From Lentzea sp. NBRC 102530 (GTDB lineage: Bacteria; Actinomycetota; Actinomycetes; Mycobacteriales; Pseudonocardiaceae), in the NCBI RefSeq assembly GCF_030269365.1, contig NZ_BSTF01000005.1, forward strand, positions 496,001-560,000: a DNA stretch of 64,000 bases. Direction: 5' to 3'. How positions within the stretch are numbered: position 1 is the stretch's first letter; each line of letters begins with the position of its first letter. The notes below the pieces were generated by a model. It worked only from the letters and a program-made list of their open reading frames with translations, did no database searches and was not told the DNA's origin. The position numbers were made by a program, and so were the translations under genes. Of this stretch, positions 44,999 to 54,435 are shown one piece after another.

Positions 44999-47476
44999 AT
45001 GCGAGTCCCGGTCAGCTGGCTGGTCGAACACCTCGGTTTCGACGAAGTCCCCACGCCCGACGAGCTCGCCGAGGCGTTCACCCGCATCGGCATCGAGGTC
45101 GAGGAGGTGAGCCCGCTCGGTCCCGTGACCGGCCCGATCGTCGCCGGTCGCGTCGTCGAGATCGAGGAGCTCACCGAGTTCAAGAAGCCGATCCGCTACT
45201 GCAAGGTCGAGGTCGGCCCCGAGCAGGTCAACCAGATCATCTGCGGTGCCACGAACTTCGTCGAGGGCGACTCGGTCGTCGTCGCGCTGCCCGGCGCCGT
45301 GCTGCCCGGCGGGTTCTCGATCGCCGAGCGCAAGACCTACGGCCGCGTGTCGCAGGGCATGCTCTGCGCCGCCGACGAGCTCGGCATCGGTGACGACCAC
45401 TCTGGCATCCTCGTGCTGCCCACCGGCACCGCGCAGCCCGGCGACGACGCGATGGAGCTGCTCGGCCTGAACGACACCGTCATCGAGCTCGCGCCGACGC
45501 CGGACCGCGGCTACGCGTTCTCGGTGCGCGGCCTCGCCCGCGAGATCGCGTGCGCGCTCGAGGTCCCGTTCGGCGACCCCGGCCTCGCGGAGATCCCGGA
45601 GCCCGAGGGCGAGGCGTGGCCCGTCCACATCGAGGACCGCGACGGCTGCTCGCGCTTCGTCGCGCGCCGCGTCACAGGGGTCGACCCGACGGCGCCGACG
45701 CCGTGGTGGATGCGCCGCCGCCTGATGCTCGCGGGCATGCGCTCGATCTCGTTGCCGGTCGACGTCACGAACTACGTGATGCTCGAACTGGGTCAGCCGC
45801 TGCACGCGTTCGACGCCTCCTCCCTGTCCGGCCCGTTGACCGTCCGCCGGGCGCTCGTGGGCGAGAAGCTCACGACGCTCGACGACTCGGTGCGCGCGTT
45901 GGACGTCGACGACATCGTCATCGCCGACGACTCCGGGGTCGTTTCACTCGCGGGCGTCATGGGCGGTGCCTCGACGGAGGTCCAGGACAACTCCTCGGAC
46001 ATCCTGCTGGAGGCCGCGAACTGGGACCCGGCGTCCATCGCGCGCACGGTCCGCCGGCACAAGCTGCCGTCCGAGGCCGCGAAGCGCTTCGAGCGGACCG
46101 TCGACCCGGCCCTCGCGCCCGTCGCGCTGGAGCGGGCCGCGAAGCTGCTCAACCACTACGCCGAGGGCTCCATCAAGCCGGGCCGCACCGACGTGGGCGT
46201 GCCCGCGCTGCCCGAGGCCGTGTCGATGCCGATCGACCTGCCGGACCGCATCGCCGGTGTCCGCTACGCCCGCGGCGTGACGGCCCGCCGTCTCGGCCAG
46301 ATCGGCTGCCAGGTCTCCGTGACCACCTCGGAGGAGGGCCAGACGATCGTCACGGCCGTGCCCCCGACGTGGCGCGCGGACCTCGTGCAGCCCGCCGACC
46401 TGGTGGAGGAGGTGCTGCGGCTGGAGGGCTACGACACGATCCCGTCCGTGCTGCCGCCCGCACCCGCCGGTCGCGGCCTGACCGAGCAGCAGCGCCGTCG
46501 CCGCACCGTGTGGCGCACGCTGGCCGAGGACGGGTTCGTCGAGGTCAAGCCGTTCCCGTTCATCGACCCGTCGGTGTTCGACGCGTTCGGGCTCGCCGCC
46601 GACGACATCCGCCGCAACACCGTCGGCGTGCTCAACCCGCTCGAGGCCGACAAGAACGTCCTCGCGACGACCCTGCTGCCGGGGCTGCTGGAGACCCTCC
46701 AGCGCAACCTCGCCCGGGGCGCGAAGGACGTCGCGCTCTACAACGTCGCCCAGGTGACGTTGCCGCGCGCGCAGCAGGTTCCCGTGCCGTCGCTGGGCGT
46801 GGACCGCCGCCCGACCGAGGCCGAGTTGGCCTCGCTGCTGGCCTCGCTGCCGCACCAGCCGCTGCACGTGGCGGGTGTGCTCACCGGTCACCGCGAGCGT
46901 GCGGGCTGGTGGGGCAAGGGCCGGATCGCCACCTGGTCGGACGCCGTCGAGGCCGCCCGCCGCGTCGGTGCCGCGTACGGCGTGACGTTGCGCGTCGTGG
47001 CGTCGGACCTGCTCCCGTGGCACCCCGGCCGCTGCGCCGAGCTGCGCGTGGGCGACTGGCCCGTCGGCCACGCGGGCGAGCTGCACCCGAAGGTGGTCGA
47101 GGCACTGGGCCTGCCCAAGCGCACCGTGGCGTTCGAGCTCGACCTCGACGCGCTGCCGCTCGACGACCACCGCCCGGCCCCGGTGGTCTCGGCCTACCCG
47201 CCGGTCCTGCTGGACGTGGCCCTGGTCGTGGACGACTCGGTGCCGGTGCAGTCGGTGTCCGAGGTGCTCGGCGCGTCCGCGGGCGACCTGCTCGAGGACC
47301 TCCGCCTGTTCGACGTCTACACGGGCGAGCAACTGGGCGAGGGCAAGAAGTCGCTGGCGTACTCCTTGCGCTTCCGCGCACCGGACCGCACGCTGACCGT
47401 GGAGGAGGCGACCACGGCCCGCGATGCCGCCGTCGCCGCCGCCGGCGAACGTCTGGGTGCGGCTCTCCGCGCCTGA
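44999..47476 (+). CDS. pheT: phenylalanyl-tRNA synthetase beta subunit
   Basis: The 825-residue subunit has the N-terminal MRVPVSWLVEHLG, the EMAP/OB-fold tRNA-binding domain (residues about 40-155), the B3/B4 editing domain (LVARRVTG-like FVARRVTGVDP; LAGVMGGASTEV), B5, the catalytic-like core and the C-terminal ferredoxin-like anticodon-binding domain (LRLFDVYTGEQLGEGKKSLA). A hairpin terminator follows 17 bp after the stop codon. Confidence 0.98.
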   Translation: MRVPVSWLVEHLGFDEVPTPDELAEAFTRIGIEVEEVSPLGPVTGPIVAGRVVEIEELTEFKKPIRYCKVEVGPEQVNQIICGATNFVEGDSVVVALPGAVLPGGFSIAERKTYGRVSQGMLCAADELGIGDDHSGILVLPTGTAQPGDDAMELLGLNDTVIELAPTPDRGYAFSVRGLAREIACALEVPFGDPGLAEIPEPEGEAWPVHIEDRDGCSRFVARRVTGVDPTAPTPWWMRRRLMLAGMRSISLPVDVTNYVMLELGQPLHAFDASSLSGPLTVRRALVGEKLTTLDDSVRALDVDDIVIADDSGVVSLAGVMGGASTEVQDNSSDILLEAANWDPASIARTVRRHKLPSEAAKRFERTVDPALAPVALERAAKLLNHYAEGSIKPGRTDVGVPALPEAVSMPIDLPDRIAGVRYARGVTARRLGQIGCQVSVTTSEEGQTIVTAVPPTWRADLVQPADLVEEVLRLEGYDTIPSVLPPAPAGRGLTEQQRRRRTVWRTLAEDGFVEVKPFPFIDPSVFDAFGLAADDIRRNTVGVLNPLEADKNVLATTLLPGLLETLQRNLARGAKDVALYNVAQVTLPRAQQVPVPSLGVDRRPTEAELASLLASLPHQPLHVAGVLTGHRERAGWWGKGRIATWSDAVEAARRVGAAYGVTLRVVASDLLPWHPGRCAELRVGDWPVGHAGELHPKVVEALGLPKRTVAFELDLDALPLDDHRPAPVVSAYPPVLLDVALVVDDSVPVQSVSEVLGASAGDLLEDLRLFDVYTGEQLGEGKKSLAYSLRFRAPDRTLTVEEATTARDAAVAAAGERLGAALRA

Positions 47477-47492
47477 TCGGTCACTCTTGGTG

Positions 47493-47523
47493 AGGCCCGG
47501 GATTCTTCGCGAATCCCGGGCCT
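47493..47523 (+). terminator. terminator of pheST
   Basis: AGGCCCGGGATTC / GAATCCCGGGCCT forms a 13-bp perfect stem with a 5-nt loop, followed by TTCTG. Confidence 0.9.
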
Positions 47524-47699
47524 TTCTGCGTCATCAACGCCCTGACCTCTAGTCCGCGTACGCGTGTAACCGATCCATGCCGGTTGACAACAGTGCCGCG
47601 CGGGTCCTTCTTCTGGTGTCTTGTGCACGCTGTGTAGTGGTTGAACGTTCTCCAGACTTGGTGCCGTCCCACCGAGCACCACCCCCCAGGAGAACGAAC

Positions 47700-48140
47700 A
47701 TGCGCAAGCGCACCGCGGTCATCGCAGCAGTCGCAGTCCTCGCCGTCGGCGGCGGCGTCGCCTACGCGGCGTGGTCGAGCACCGGCTCCGGGTCCGGGTC
47801 CGTCGGCTCCACGACGAGCGTCAACTCGACCATCACCCCGGTCGACGGCGCGGGCGGCCTGTACCCCGGCAAGACCGTCAGCTTCTCGGTCACGATCAAC
47901 AACCCGAACGGCTACCCGGTCAAGGTCACCTCGATCAGCGCCGGTGCGTCGGAGGAGGTCGGCGGGTGCGCCGCGGCCACCGTCACCAGCGTCGCCGTGA
48001 GCAACCCGGCCGGCACGATCGCCACCGGTGAGTCCGGCACCTACGTGCTCCAGGCCACCATGAAGACCGACGCCTCCGACGCCTGCCAGGGCAAGGCGTT
48101 CTCGCTGCCGCTGACCGCGTCGCTCGTCTCGGCAGCCTGA
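47700..48140 (+). CDS. exported two-cysteine domain protein A
   Basis: The 146-residue protein has a positively charged start (MRKRT), a hydrophobic segment and an A-x-A-like cleavage region (VAYAAWSS). The mature part has a Gly/Ser-rich spacer, then the domain shared by this operon: GLYPGKTV, NNPNGYPVKVTSI, a first Cys (GGCAAA), and SDACQGKAFSLPLT with the second Cys. It looks like an immunoglobulin-like beta sandwich with one disulphide. AGGAGA lies 7 bp before the ATG. It is the first gene of the operon; the 176 bp before it hold no other gene. Confidence 0.85.
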   Translation: MRKRTAVIAAVAVLAVGGGVAYAAWSSTGSGSGSVGSTTSVNSTITPVDGAGGLYPGKTVSFSVTINNPNGYPVKVTSISAGASEEVGGCAAATVTSVAVSNPAGTIATGESGTYVLQATMKTDASDACQGKAFSLPLTASLVSAA

Positions 48141-48143
48141 GTC

Positions 48144-48533
48144 GTGCGCCGCGCCCTGATCGTGCTCGCCGCCCTGCTGGTCCTCTCCCCGGTCAGCAGC
48201 GCGGCGGACAGCCCCGGCAAGGCCTTCACGATCGCGGACGCCGGCACAGCGACGGGGTTGGTCCCCGGTGGGACGGTGACCCGCAAGGTGCGGGTCACCA
48301 ACCCCAACAACCAGGACATCAAGGTCACCCGGCTGGACACCTCGGTCGGCAGGCCCTCCCCGAACTGCCCGGCGAACGCCGTGACCGTCGCTCCTCTGGC
48401 GGCACCGCTCGTCGTCGCCAGGAACAGCTCCGCCGACGTGCCGCTGACCGTCCGGATGACGGCCGCCGCGCCGGACGCCTGCAAGAACCTCACCTTCCCC
48501 CTCACCTACTCGGGAACGGCGATCAAGCCATGA
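48144..48533 (+). CDS. exported two-cysteine domain protein B
   Basis: This 129-residue paralogue has a clean signal peptide (RRALIVLAALLVLSPVSSA) and the shared domain: GLVPGGTV, VTNPNNQDIKVTRL, a first Cys (PNCPAN) and PDACKNLTFPLTYSG with the second. Unlike proteins A and C it lacks the YAAW segment and membrane anchor. GTG at 48144 follows the previous stop by 3 bp; the next ATG overlaps its stop codon. Confidence 0.82.
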   Translation: MRRALIVLAALLVLSPVSSAADSPGKAFTIADAGTATGLVPGGTVTRKVRVTNPNNQDIKVTRLDTSVGRPSPNCPANAVTVAPLAAPLVVARNSSADVPLTVRMTAAAPDACKNLTFPLTYSGTAIKP

Positions 48534-48994
48534 TCAGCTTCAGGGAACTCGTCCGCCGGCGGTACGTCCGCGGAGGCGTCATCGTCTTCGCGGTCGCCAC
48601 GGCGGTGCTCGGCTCGGGCGTCGCCTACGCGGCGTGGACGAGCTCCGGAACGGGTGCCGCGACCACCAAGGCCGGTACCGCACAGGCTCCGGTGGTGACC
48701 GGCGGCGCGGTCGTCACCGGAACCCTCTACCCCGGCGGCACGGGCGACGCGGTCGTGAACGTGTCCAACCCCAACCCGTACCCGGTGACGATCACGTCCA
48801 TCGCGCCGACCGGCACCCCCACGTGCGGCGTCACGTTCGCCGAGCGGTTCCCCGGCACCCAGCTCGCGGCGAACAGCGCGCCGGTCGCGATCACGTTCAG
48901 CGTGGCGATGGCGTTGAGCGCCCCGAACACCTGCCAGGGCGCGGTCATCGACGTGCCGGTGGTCGTCACGATCGCGAGCGGGACCGGCGCGTGA
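48530..48994 (+). CDS. exported two-cysteine domain protein C
   Basis: This 154-residue paralogue has a basic N-terminus (RELVRRRYVRG), one hydrophobic segment ending GSGVAYAAWTS like protein A, and the shared domain: GTLYPGGTGD, VSNPNPYPVTITSI, TCGVTF and NTCQGAVIDVPV. It overlaps the preceding gene by 4 bp (ATGA) and the next by 4 bp (GTGA). AGC/NPN codon use matches its neighbours. Confidence 0.82.
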   Translation: MISFRELVRRRYVRGGVIVFAVATAVLGSGVAYAAWTSSGTGAATTKAGTAQAPVVTGGAVVTGTLYPGGTGDAVVNVSNPNPYPVTITSIAPTGTPTCGVTFAERFPGTQLAANSAPVAITFSVAMALSAPNTCQGAVIDVPVVVTIASGTGA

Positions 48995-49347
48995 AGCGCC
49001 CGGTGATCGCGGCGGCGGTGTTGTTCCTGCTCGCGGCGCAGCCCGCCTCGGCGGCCTGGCAGACGTCGGCACCCGGTACGGCGAAGGCCAAGGCGGGCAC
49101 GGTCCAGCCGGTGGTGATCACGTCGTGCGCGCAGGGCAACCCGACGGTCGTCAAGTGGGACGCGGTGCCGGGCGCCTCTATGTACACAGTATTGTGGCAA
49201 CAGGGAGGCGGAGCCGGTGCCGACTTCAACCGGAGCGCGACGACCACCGCCCTGACGTACAACGTGCCCGCCGTGCGCGACCGCGTACGAGTCCAAGCGA
49301 CCGTCGGCAACTGGGTCACGAGCTACACGCAGATAAATTGCCCATGA
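48991..49347 (+). CDS. exported fibronectin III-like protein D
   Basis: The 118-residue protein has a signal peptide (KRPVIAAAVLFLLAAQPASA) directly followed by AAWQTS, echoing the YAAW segment of proteins A and C. The mature domain differs from the others: VKWDAVPGASMYTVLW, TTALTYNVPAV and VRVQATVGNW read as a fibronectin type III-like sandwich, with cysteines near its start (SCAQGN) and at its end (INCP). GTG at 48991 overlaps the previous stop codon. Confidence 0.8.
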   Translation: MKRPVIAAAVLFLLAAQPASAAWQTSAPGTAKAKAGTVQPVVITSCAQGNPTVVKWDAVPGASMYTVLWQQGGGAGADFNRSATTTALTYNVPAVRDRVRVQATVGNWVTSYTQINCP

Positions 49348-49628
49348 AAGTTCGCTCGATCGGCTGAGTCCCGTTCACCGGGATTTGGGATCAAACCAGC
49401 AGGTGGTAGCCCTGCGTAGCTGTCAAGGTGCCAAAGGTCCTTCATTACAAGGGGAAATCGGCGCCCGTCGGACGCTTGCGCAGTACGTGAAGCTTCTCCA
49501 AGATTGGCGACGCGGCCCGCTAGGGCCGAGGGGCGAAGCGATGAACCACCGGGCGAGTTGGTCGCCGGTCCGGTGGGGAGCTAGAGGCGAACCCACCGCC
49601 TGGAGCAACAACTCTGGAGAGTTGCGCC
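49348..49628 (+). promoter_or_regulatory. structured leader with RBS-enclosing hairpin
   Basis: This 281-nt gap has no coding signal but many hairpins: AAGG-CC/GG-CCTT near 49430-49446, CGGCCC/GGGCCG near 49515-49530, CCACCGG/CCGGTGG spanning 49550-49575, and at the end CAACTC-TGGA-GAGTTG (49609-49624). The last one encloses the GGAGAG ribosome-binding site (49616-49621) of the gene starting at 49629. No known riboswitch class matched by eye. Confidence 0.5.
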
Positions 49629-50126
49629 ATGCGTAGTCTGGGTCCGCGCCTCGAGGTCGCCGTGTCGTTGACGATCCTCATGGTCGGCGCGGCTGTCGTG
49701 GCGGCCATGCACCTGACGTGGCCCGAACAGCAGCTGCCGGCGATGGCGTACTCCGTGAGCAGCGGCGAGTCCGGGATGCAGCAGCTCAAGCCGTTCGAGA
49801 TCAACGACATCTCCGGCGCGGCCGTCGAACTCACGCCCGGCGCGGTGGGGGAGCGCAAGGTGCGGCTGTCGAATCCCAACCCCGTCGCCATCATCGTCGA
49901 GAGCCTGTCCGCGGTGCCCGGTCAGCCGCTGGACGCCACCCAGCAGCGCGTCGAGGGGTGCCCGGCAGGGGTGCTGTCCGTCGTGCCGCTCACCGACATC
50001 GTGGAGATCCCCGCCGGAGGAGCGGTCGAGGTCACCATGAAGGTCGAGGTCGCGAAGGACGTTCCGGCCGAGTGCGCCGAGCTGGTCTTCCCGCTCACCT
50101 ACTCGGGCCGCGCGAAGCACGGTTAG
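49629..50126 (+). CDS. exported two-cysteine domain protein E
   Basis: This 165-residue paralogue has an N-terminal membrane helix (VAVSLTILMVGAAVVAAM, about residues 10-27) that may stay as an anchor, a linker, and the shared domain: VELTPGAVGE, LSNPNPVAIIVESL, EGCPAG and PAECAELVFPLTYSG. It is separated from gene D by the structured leader, so it may be expressed separately and under translational control. Its stop codon abuts a decayed acetyltransferase gene on the other strand. Confidence 0.82.
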   Translation: MRSLGPRLEVAVSLTILMVGAAVVAAMHLTWPEQQLPAMAYSVSSGESGMQQLKPFEINDISGAAVELTPGAVGERKVRLSNPNPVAIIVESLSAVPGQPLDATQQRVEGCPAGVLSVVPLTDIVEIPAGGAVEVTMKVEVAKDVPAECAELVFPLTYSGRAKHG

Positions 50127-50486
50127 CCGGCGCTTCCCGTGCCGCCGGCCACTCGTCGGCGACCATCGAGTAGACGACCGTGTCCCGTTGCGTTCCATCA
50201 GGCCGTGTGACGTGTGCGCGCAGCACGCCGTCCCGCTGAGCGCCCAGCTTCTCGATCGCCAGTTGCCAGCGGACGACGTCGTGCCCACCACACGGCCCGT
50301 AGCGACCTCGATCTGTGCGAACGCCTCACGCGAGGACATCGAAGCGGCGATCTATTCGCGCACCTCGCCGACAGAAGAGGGCTGACCGCTCAGCGACCAC
50401 GTCCAGATGTCCGGATCGCGGGTGACCTCGAACAATTGCTCAGCGTGATCAACCGGCAACAGTTCGAGACTGACATGTTTCCCTCT
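50124..50486 (-). pseudogene. decayed GNAT acetyltransferase
   Basis: The minus strand reads as a GNAT (RimJ/RimL-like) protein in pieces. The start MRGKHVSLELLPVDHAEQL runs to an in-frame stop after SVGEVRE; a second piece, SREAFAQIEVATGRVVGTTS, follows; then, after a deletion of the acetyl-CoA loop and a frame change, the end VRWQLAIEKLGAQRDGVLR, HVTRPDGTQRDTVVYSMVA, DEWPAARE is seen. An intact protein cannot be made. Confidence 0.75.
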
Positions 50487-50500
50487 CATGTGTACCGACG

Positions 50501-51169
50501 CTAAAGGTGTTTCAAGGCCTCGCGACGTGACAACGGTGACAGCCCCGGCCGCGACTCCACGAACGCGCGCACCCAGCCCGGTTCGGTCTTCCCGAACTCG
50601 CGCAACGCCCACCCGATCCCCTTGCGCAGGAAGAAGTCCGGATCGTCCGCGTTGGCGTCGACACACGCGGTGAGCAATTCCACGTCAGTCGCGCCCTTGA
50701 AACCGAGCTGACAGATCACTGAGGTGCGCCGCCGCCACTTGTCCGCGTCGACGGACCACTGGAGCATCAACGGCCGCACCACGTCCGGTGCCGACCGCAG
50801 CAGCGGGCCCACGCGCTTGGACGCGATCTCGTCCACGTAGTCCCACCAAGCGCCGGTCACGACCATCTCGTCGAACCACGGCAGCAGGTCGACGGACTGG
50901 AAACGCTTGTCGCCGCTCAACGAGAGCGCGACGTAGCGTTCCTCGCGGTAGGTGGCCTCACGCCACAACGTCTGCACGGCGTCCAGCCACTCGTCCCGGT
51001 CGTGCAACCGCGGCAACGACTTCAGCAACGCCACGCGTCCCGGTTTCTGCACACCCAGGAACGGCATGTCGGACTTCATGTACGCCTGCATCTCCGGCGC
51101 CTTCACCGGATCAGCGAGCTCCTCGAGTCCCGCTCGAACCGCGTCGATCAAGGAAACCTTAAGGGTCAC
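50501..51169 (-). CDS. AlkD-like DNA alkylation repair protein
   Basis: The 222-residue HEAT-repeat protein belongs to the DNA alkylation repair (AlkD/AlkC) glycosylases that remove alkylated bases. It has the helical repeats and the active-site region TGAWWDYVDEIASKRVG (Trp/Asp), with FLRKGIGWALREFGK near the end, which is typical. GTG at 51169 is used; a TTG at 51175 is possible. It is divergent from the exported protein that follows, across a 146-bp gap rich in A/T (51170-51315). Confidence 0.9.
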   Translation of the reverse strand: MTLKVSLIDAVRAGLEELADPVKAPEMQAYMKSDMPFLGVQKPGRVALLKSLPRLHDRDEWLDAVQTLWREATYREERYVALSLSGDKRFQSVDLLPWFDEMVVTGAWWDYVDEIASKRVGPLLRSAPDVVRPLMLQWSVDADKWRRRTSVICQLGFKGATDVELLTACVDANADDPDFFLRKGIGWALREFGKTEPGWVRAFVESRPGLSPLSRREALKHL

Positions 51170-51315
51170 GCCCAAACGGTATAGGCATTAGGAGTAGCCC
51201 AGTTGAGATTTATGGCCCCATCGGTACCGAAAGTGCTAACGAACCCGCAAAACATCACTTGACTGGGGGCTTCTGTGAACAAAACGGGTGCCACACCCAT
51301 ATACAGTTCGCGTTC

Positions 51316-52308
51316 ATGCGCGTGCTCATGGTCGTGGCGGCGCTCGTGCTCGGCAGCATGGGTGCTACCAAAGCGGACACGGTGGATTACCTGGACCTGC
51401 CGCTGGTGAACGGAAACGGAGAGCAGCGGGGTGGCGTGCACCCCGATCTGCCGACCGACCGTGCCTCGATCGAGCACGCCCTGGCCGGCTACCGCGCGCG
51501 TGGCCTCTCGCCCGTGCGGTTCAAGGCGCTGCTGTGGCACTACTGGGTGCTCCGCGCGGCCGAGGACGCCGGCGTCGACCTGGCCGACTGGGACCCGCAG
51601 CGCTCCGCCGAGTCCAACCGCGCGGTGATCTTCGCCGTCTACGACTTCTACGCGCGCCTCTACCTCACGCACCCGGACACGTTGCGGTGGATGGGGTTCG
51701 CGAACATCGGCGCGCCCGCGTTCGCCGCCGGCATGCTCGACCTCGGTTCGATCCCGGAGCTGCGCTGGTTCGCCACGATGCTGATGTCCATGCAGAAGCA
51801 CATCTTCATGGACCTGGGCGCGATGCACGCCGCCTACCTGCACGGCGGGATCGAGGCCGTCCAGGAGATGCGCGACGCGGGCATCATCGACGCCGGCACC
51901 ACGAAGGCGTGGGAGGACCCGGCGAGCGCGGTCATGGAGTTCTCCTCGCGCGAGCAGAACCTCGTGATCCCCGACCAGTTCGACCGCATGCGCGGCCGGT
52001 TACTCCCGCCCGGCGAGATGGTCACGTACGCGATCACGGTCGCCGGACCGATGCCCGTGCCGGGGGGCAAGACCCCCGCGCAGTACCGGCCGCTCTTCGG
52101 CGGCCCGCTGCCCGCGTTCAACTACGCCGACCGCACGGCCCGCTGGGACTTCCTCAGCAAGGACACCATCCCCGCCTACGAGCGGCTGACCCGCGACGCG
52201 GTGCACAAGATCGTGCAACGGCCGTTCGCCGACCGGGTCGCCGACTACCGCGCGGCCGGCCGGTTGCTCGACCTGCTGCCGTTCCGCAGCGGCACCGGCG
52301 TTCGCTGA
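51316..52308 (+). CDS. exported protein of unknown function
   Basis: The 330-residue product has a signal peptide ([20 protein letters not shown]). The mature protein is mostly helical with many aromatic residues ([52 protein letters not shown]). I know of no family with certainty. It could be membrane-surface associated. The ATG at 51316 is chosen because it starts the signal peptide. Its 59-bp gap to sthA shows no terminator. Confidence 0.78.
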   Translation: MRVLMVVAALVLGSMGATKADTVDYLDLPLVNGNGEQRGGVHPDLPTDRASIEHALAGYRARGLSPVRFKALLWHYWVLRAAEDAGVDLADWDPQRSAESNRAVIFAVYDFYARLYLTHPDTLRWMGFANIGAPAFAAGMLDLGSIPELRWFATMLMSMQKHIFMDLGAMHAAYLHGGIEAVQEMRDAGIIDAGTTKAWEDPASAVMEFSSREQNLVIPDQFDRMRGRLLPPGEMVTYAITVAGPMPVPGGKTPAQYRPLFGGPLPAFNYADRTARWDFLSKDTIPAYERLTRDAVHKIVQRPFADRVADYRAAGRLLDLLPFRSGTGVR

Positions 52309-52367
52309 TCACGACTGTTCATTTCTTTCACCCGTGGAATCGCTTTCTCCGACGTAGGCTGTCGACC

Positions 52368-53783
52368 ATGACGTCGTACGACTACGACCTGATCGTCATC
52401 GGCTCTGGTCCTGGCGGCCAGAAGGCGGCGATCGCGGGTGCGAAACTGGGCAAGCGCGTGGCGATCATCGACAAGCAGGACATGATCGGCGGCGTCTGCA
52501 CCAACACGGGCACGATCCCGTCGAAGACGCTGCGCGAGGCCGTCATGTTCCTGACGGGCATGAGCCAGCGCGAGTTGTACGGCGCCAGCTACCGCGTCAA
52601 GCAGGACATCACGATCACCGACCTGATGGCCCGCACCCAGCACGTCATCGGCCGCGAGGTCCAGGTCGTCCGCGCGCAGCTGCACCGCAACGGCGTCGAC
52701 CTGCTCAACGGCTTCGGCCGCTTCCTCGACAAGCACACCATCGCCGTCGACGGCGCCCACCGCGGCGACCACACGACGATCACCGGCGAGTACGTCGTGA
52801 TCGCGACCGGTACGACGCCCGCGCGTCCGTCCGGGGTGGACTTCGACGAGGAGCGGATCCTCGACTCCGACGAGGTCTTCGCGCTCACCGAGATCCCGTC
52901 GTCGCTGGTCGTGGTCGGCGCCGGGGTGATCGGCATCGAGTACGCGTCCATGTTCGCCGCGCTCGGCACCCGCGTCACGGTCGTGGAGCAGCGCGAGAAG
53001 ATGCTCGACTTCTGCGACCCCGAGATCGTCGAGTCGCTCAAGTTCCACCTGCGCGACCAGGCCGTCACGTTCCGCTTCGGCGAGAAGGTCGTGAACGTGC
53101 AGGTGTCCGACGGCGGCACGGTCACCACCCTCGCGTCCGGCAAGCGCATCCCGGCCGCCGCCGTCATGTACTCGGCGGGCCGCCAGGGCACCACCGAGAA
53201 GCTCGACCTCGCCGCCGCCGGCCTCGAAGCCGACAACCGCGGCCGCCTCTCGGTCGACGAGCACTACCGCACGCCGGTCGAGCACATCTACGCCGTCGGC
53301 GACGTGATCGGCTTCCCGGCGCTCGCCGCCACGTCGATGGACCAGGGCAGGCTCGCGGCCTACCACGCGTTCGGCGAGCCGGTGCACGACCTGACGGCGT
53401 TGCAGCCCATCGGCATCTACACGATCCCGGAGATCTCCTACTGCGGCGCGACGGAAACCGAGCTCACCTCGTCCGCGATCCCTTACGAGGTGGGCATCTC
53501 CCGCTACCGCGAACTCGCGCGCGGCCAGATCGTCGGCGACGCGTACGGCATGCTGAAGCTGCTCGTGTCCACAGTGGACCGCAAGATCCTGGGCGTGCAC
53601 GTCTTCGGCACCGGCGCCACGGACCTCGTGCACATCGGCCAGGCCGTGATGGGCTGCGGCGGCACGGTCGACTACCTGGTCGACACGGTCTTCAACTACC
53701 CGACGCTGTCCGAGGCGTACAAGATCGCGGCGCTCGACGCCACGAACAAGATCCGTGCCCTGGAGCGCTTCACGACCCGCTGA
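52368..53783 (+). CDS. sthA: Si-specific (soluble) NAD(P)+ transhydrogenase
   Basis: This flavoprotein balances NADPH and NADH pools in the cytoplasm. The 471-residue protein has the FAD motif [20 protein letters not shown], the family hallmark [19 protein letters not shown] in which the second redox-active Cys of dihydrolipoamide dehydrogenases is missing, the NAD(P) motif [19 protein letters not shown], and the second FAD motif [14 protein letters not shown]. The C-terminal dimerisation domain is complete. It ends directly against the convergent response regulator gene, without any gap. Confidence 0.95.
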   Translation: MTSYDYDLIVIGSGPGGQKAAIAGAKLGKRVAIIDKQDMIGGVCTNTGTIPSKTLREAVMFLTGMSQRELYGASYRVKQDITITDLMARTQHVIGREVQVVRAQLHRNGVDLLNGFGRFLDKHTIAVDGAHRGDHTTITGEYVVIATGTTPARPSGVDFDEERILDSDEVFALTEIPSSLVVVGAGVIGIEYASMFAALGTRVTVVEQREKMLDFCDPEIVESLKFHLRDQAVTFRFGEKVVNVQVSDGGTVTTLASGKRIPAAAVMYSAGRQGTTEKLDLAAAGLEADNRGRLSVDEHYRTPVEHIYAVGDVIGFPALAATSMDQGRLAAYHAFGEPVHDLTALQPIGIYTIPEISYCGATETELTSSAIPYEVGISRYRELARGQIVGDAYGMLKLLVSTVDRKILGVHVFGTGATDLVHIGQAVMGCGGTVDYLVDTVFNYPTLSEAYKIAALDATNKIRALERFTTR

Positions 53784-54425
53784 TCACGACCGGGTCAGGC
53801 CCGCGTCGTGCGCGACGATGGCGGCCTGCACGCGGTTGGCGACCTCCAGCTTGGGCAGGATCCGGCTGATGTGCGCCTTCACCGTGCCGGTCGCCATGAA
53901 GAGCTGTTCGCCGATCTCGGTGTTGGACAGCCCTTCGCCGACCAGCTTGAGCACGGCCCGTTCGGTCTCGGTCAGCGCGTCGATCTTGCGGCGCGCGTCC
54001 GACCCGTCGTTCGGCGCGGTCAGGTGCCTCTCGATGAGGCGCTTGGTGATCTGCGGTGCCAGGATCGGTTCGCCCGCGGCAGCCTTGCGCACGGCGGTGA
54101 TCAGCTCCTGCGGTGGCGTGTCCTTCAGCAGGAACCCGGTCGCGCCGACCTTCAGCGCCTGCGCCACGTAGGAGTCCTCACCGAACGTCGTGAGCATGAC
54201 GACGTTGGCGCGGGACGCGATCTGCTCGGCCGCCTTCAGCCCGTCGCCGCCGGGCATGCGGATGTCGAGCAACGCCACGTCGATCGTGTGCTTCAGGGTC
54301 AGCTCGACGGCCTGCCTGCCGTCGCTCGCCTCGGCCACCACGGTGATCTCGGGGTCGTTCTCCAGGATCAGCCGGATGCCGGCGCGCATGAGCGTTTCGT
54401 CGTCGGCGATGAGAACTCGGATCAC
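53784..54425 (-). CDS. NarL/LuxR-family response regulator
   Basis: The 213-residue regulator has a receiver domain with the acidic pocket (IADDETLMR), the phosphoacceptor Asp in VALLDIRMPGGDG and the lysine in FLLKDTPPQEL, followed by a GerE/LuxR helix-turn-helix (LTETERAVLKLVGEGLSNTEIGEQLF, TVKAHISRILPKL). The GTG at 54425 is chosen as the family start. It is the last gene of the kinase-kinase-regulator operon, 10 bp after the second kinase. Confidence 0.94.
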   Translation of the reverse strand: MIRVLIADDETLMRAGIRLILENDPEITVVAEASDGRQAVELTLKHTIDVALLDIRMPGGDGLKAAEQIASRANVVMLTTFGEDSYVAQALKVGATGFLLKDTPPQELITAVRKAAAGEPILAPQITKRLIERHLTAPNDGSDARRKIDALTETERAVLKLVGEGLSNTEIGEQLFMATGTVKAHISRILPKLEVANRVQAAIVAHDAGLTRS

Positions 54426-54435
54426 GACGAGCACA

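Noticed and set aside
49400-49440. Partial resemblance to the c-di-AMP (ydaO) riboswitch end on the minus strand (GACAGCTA-like)
   Set aside because: The other conserved blocks of that class are missing and the gene on that side is plus-strand.
49385-49636. 83-residue frame in the leader of gene E
   Set aside because: No ribosome-binding site, no family, and it would overlap the hairpin and the start of gene E; non-coding RNA is a better reading.
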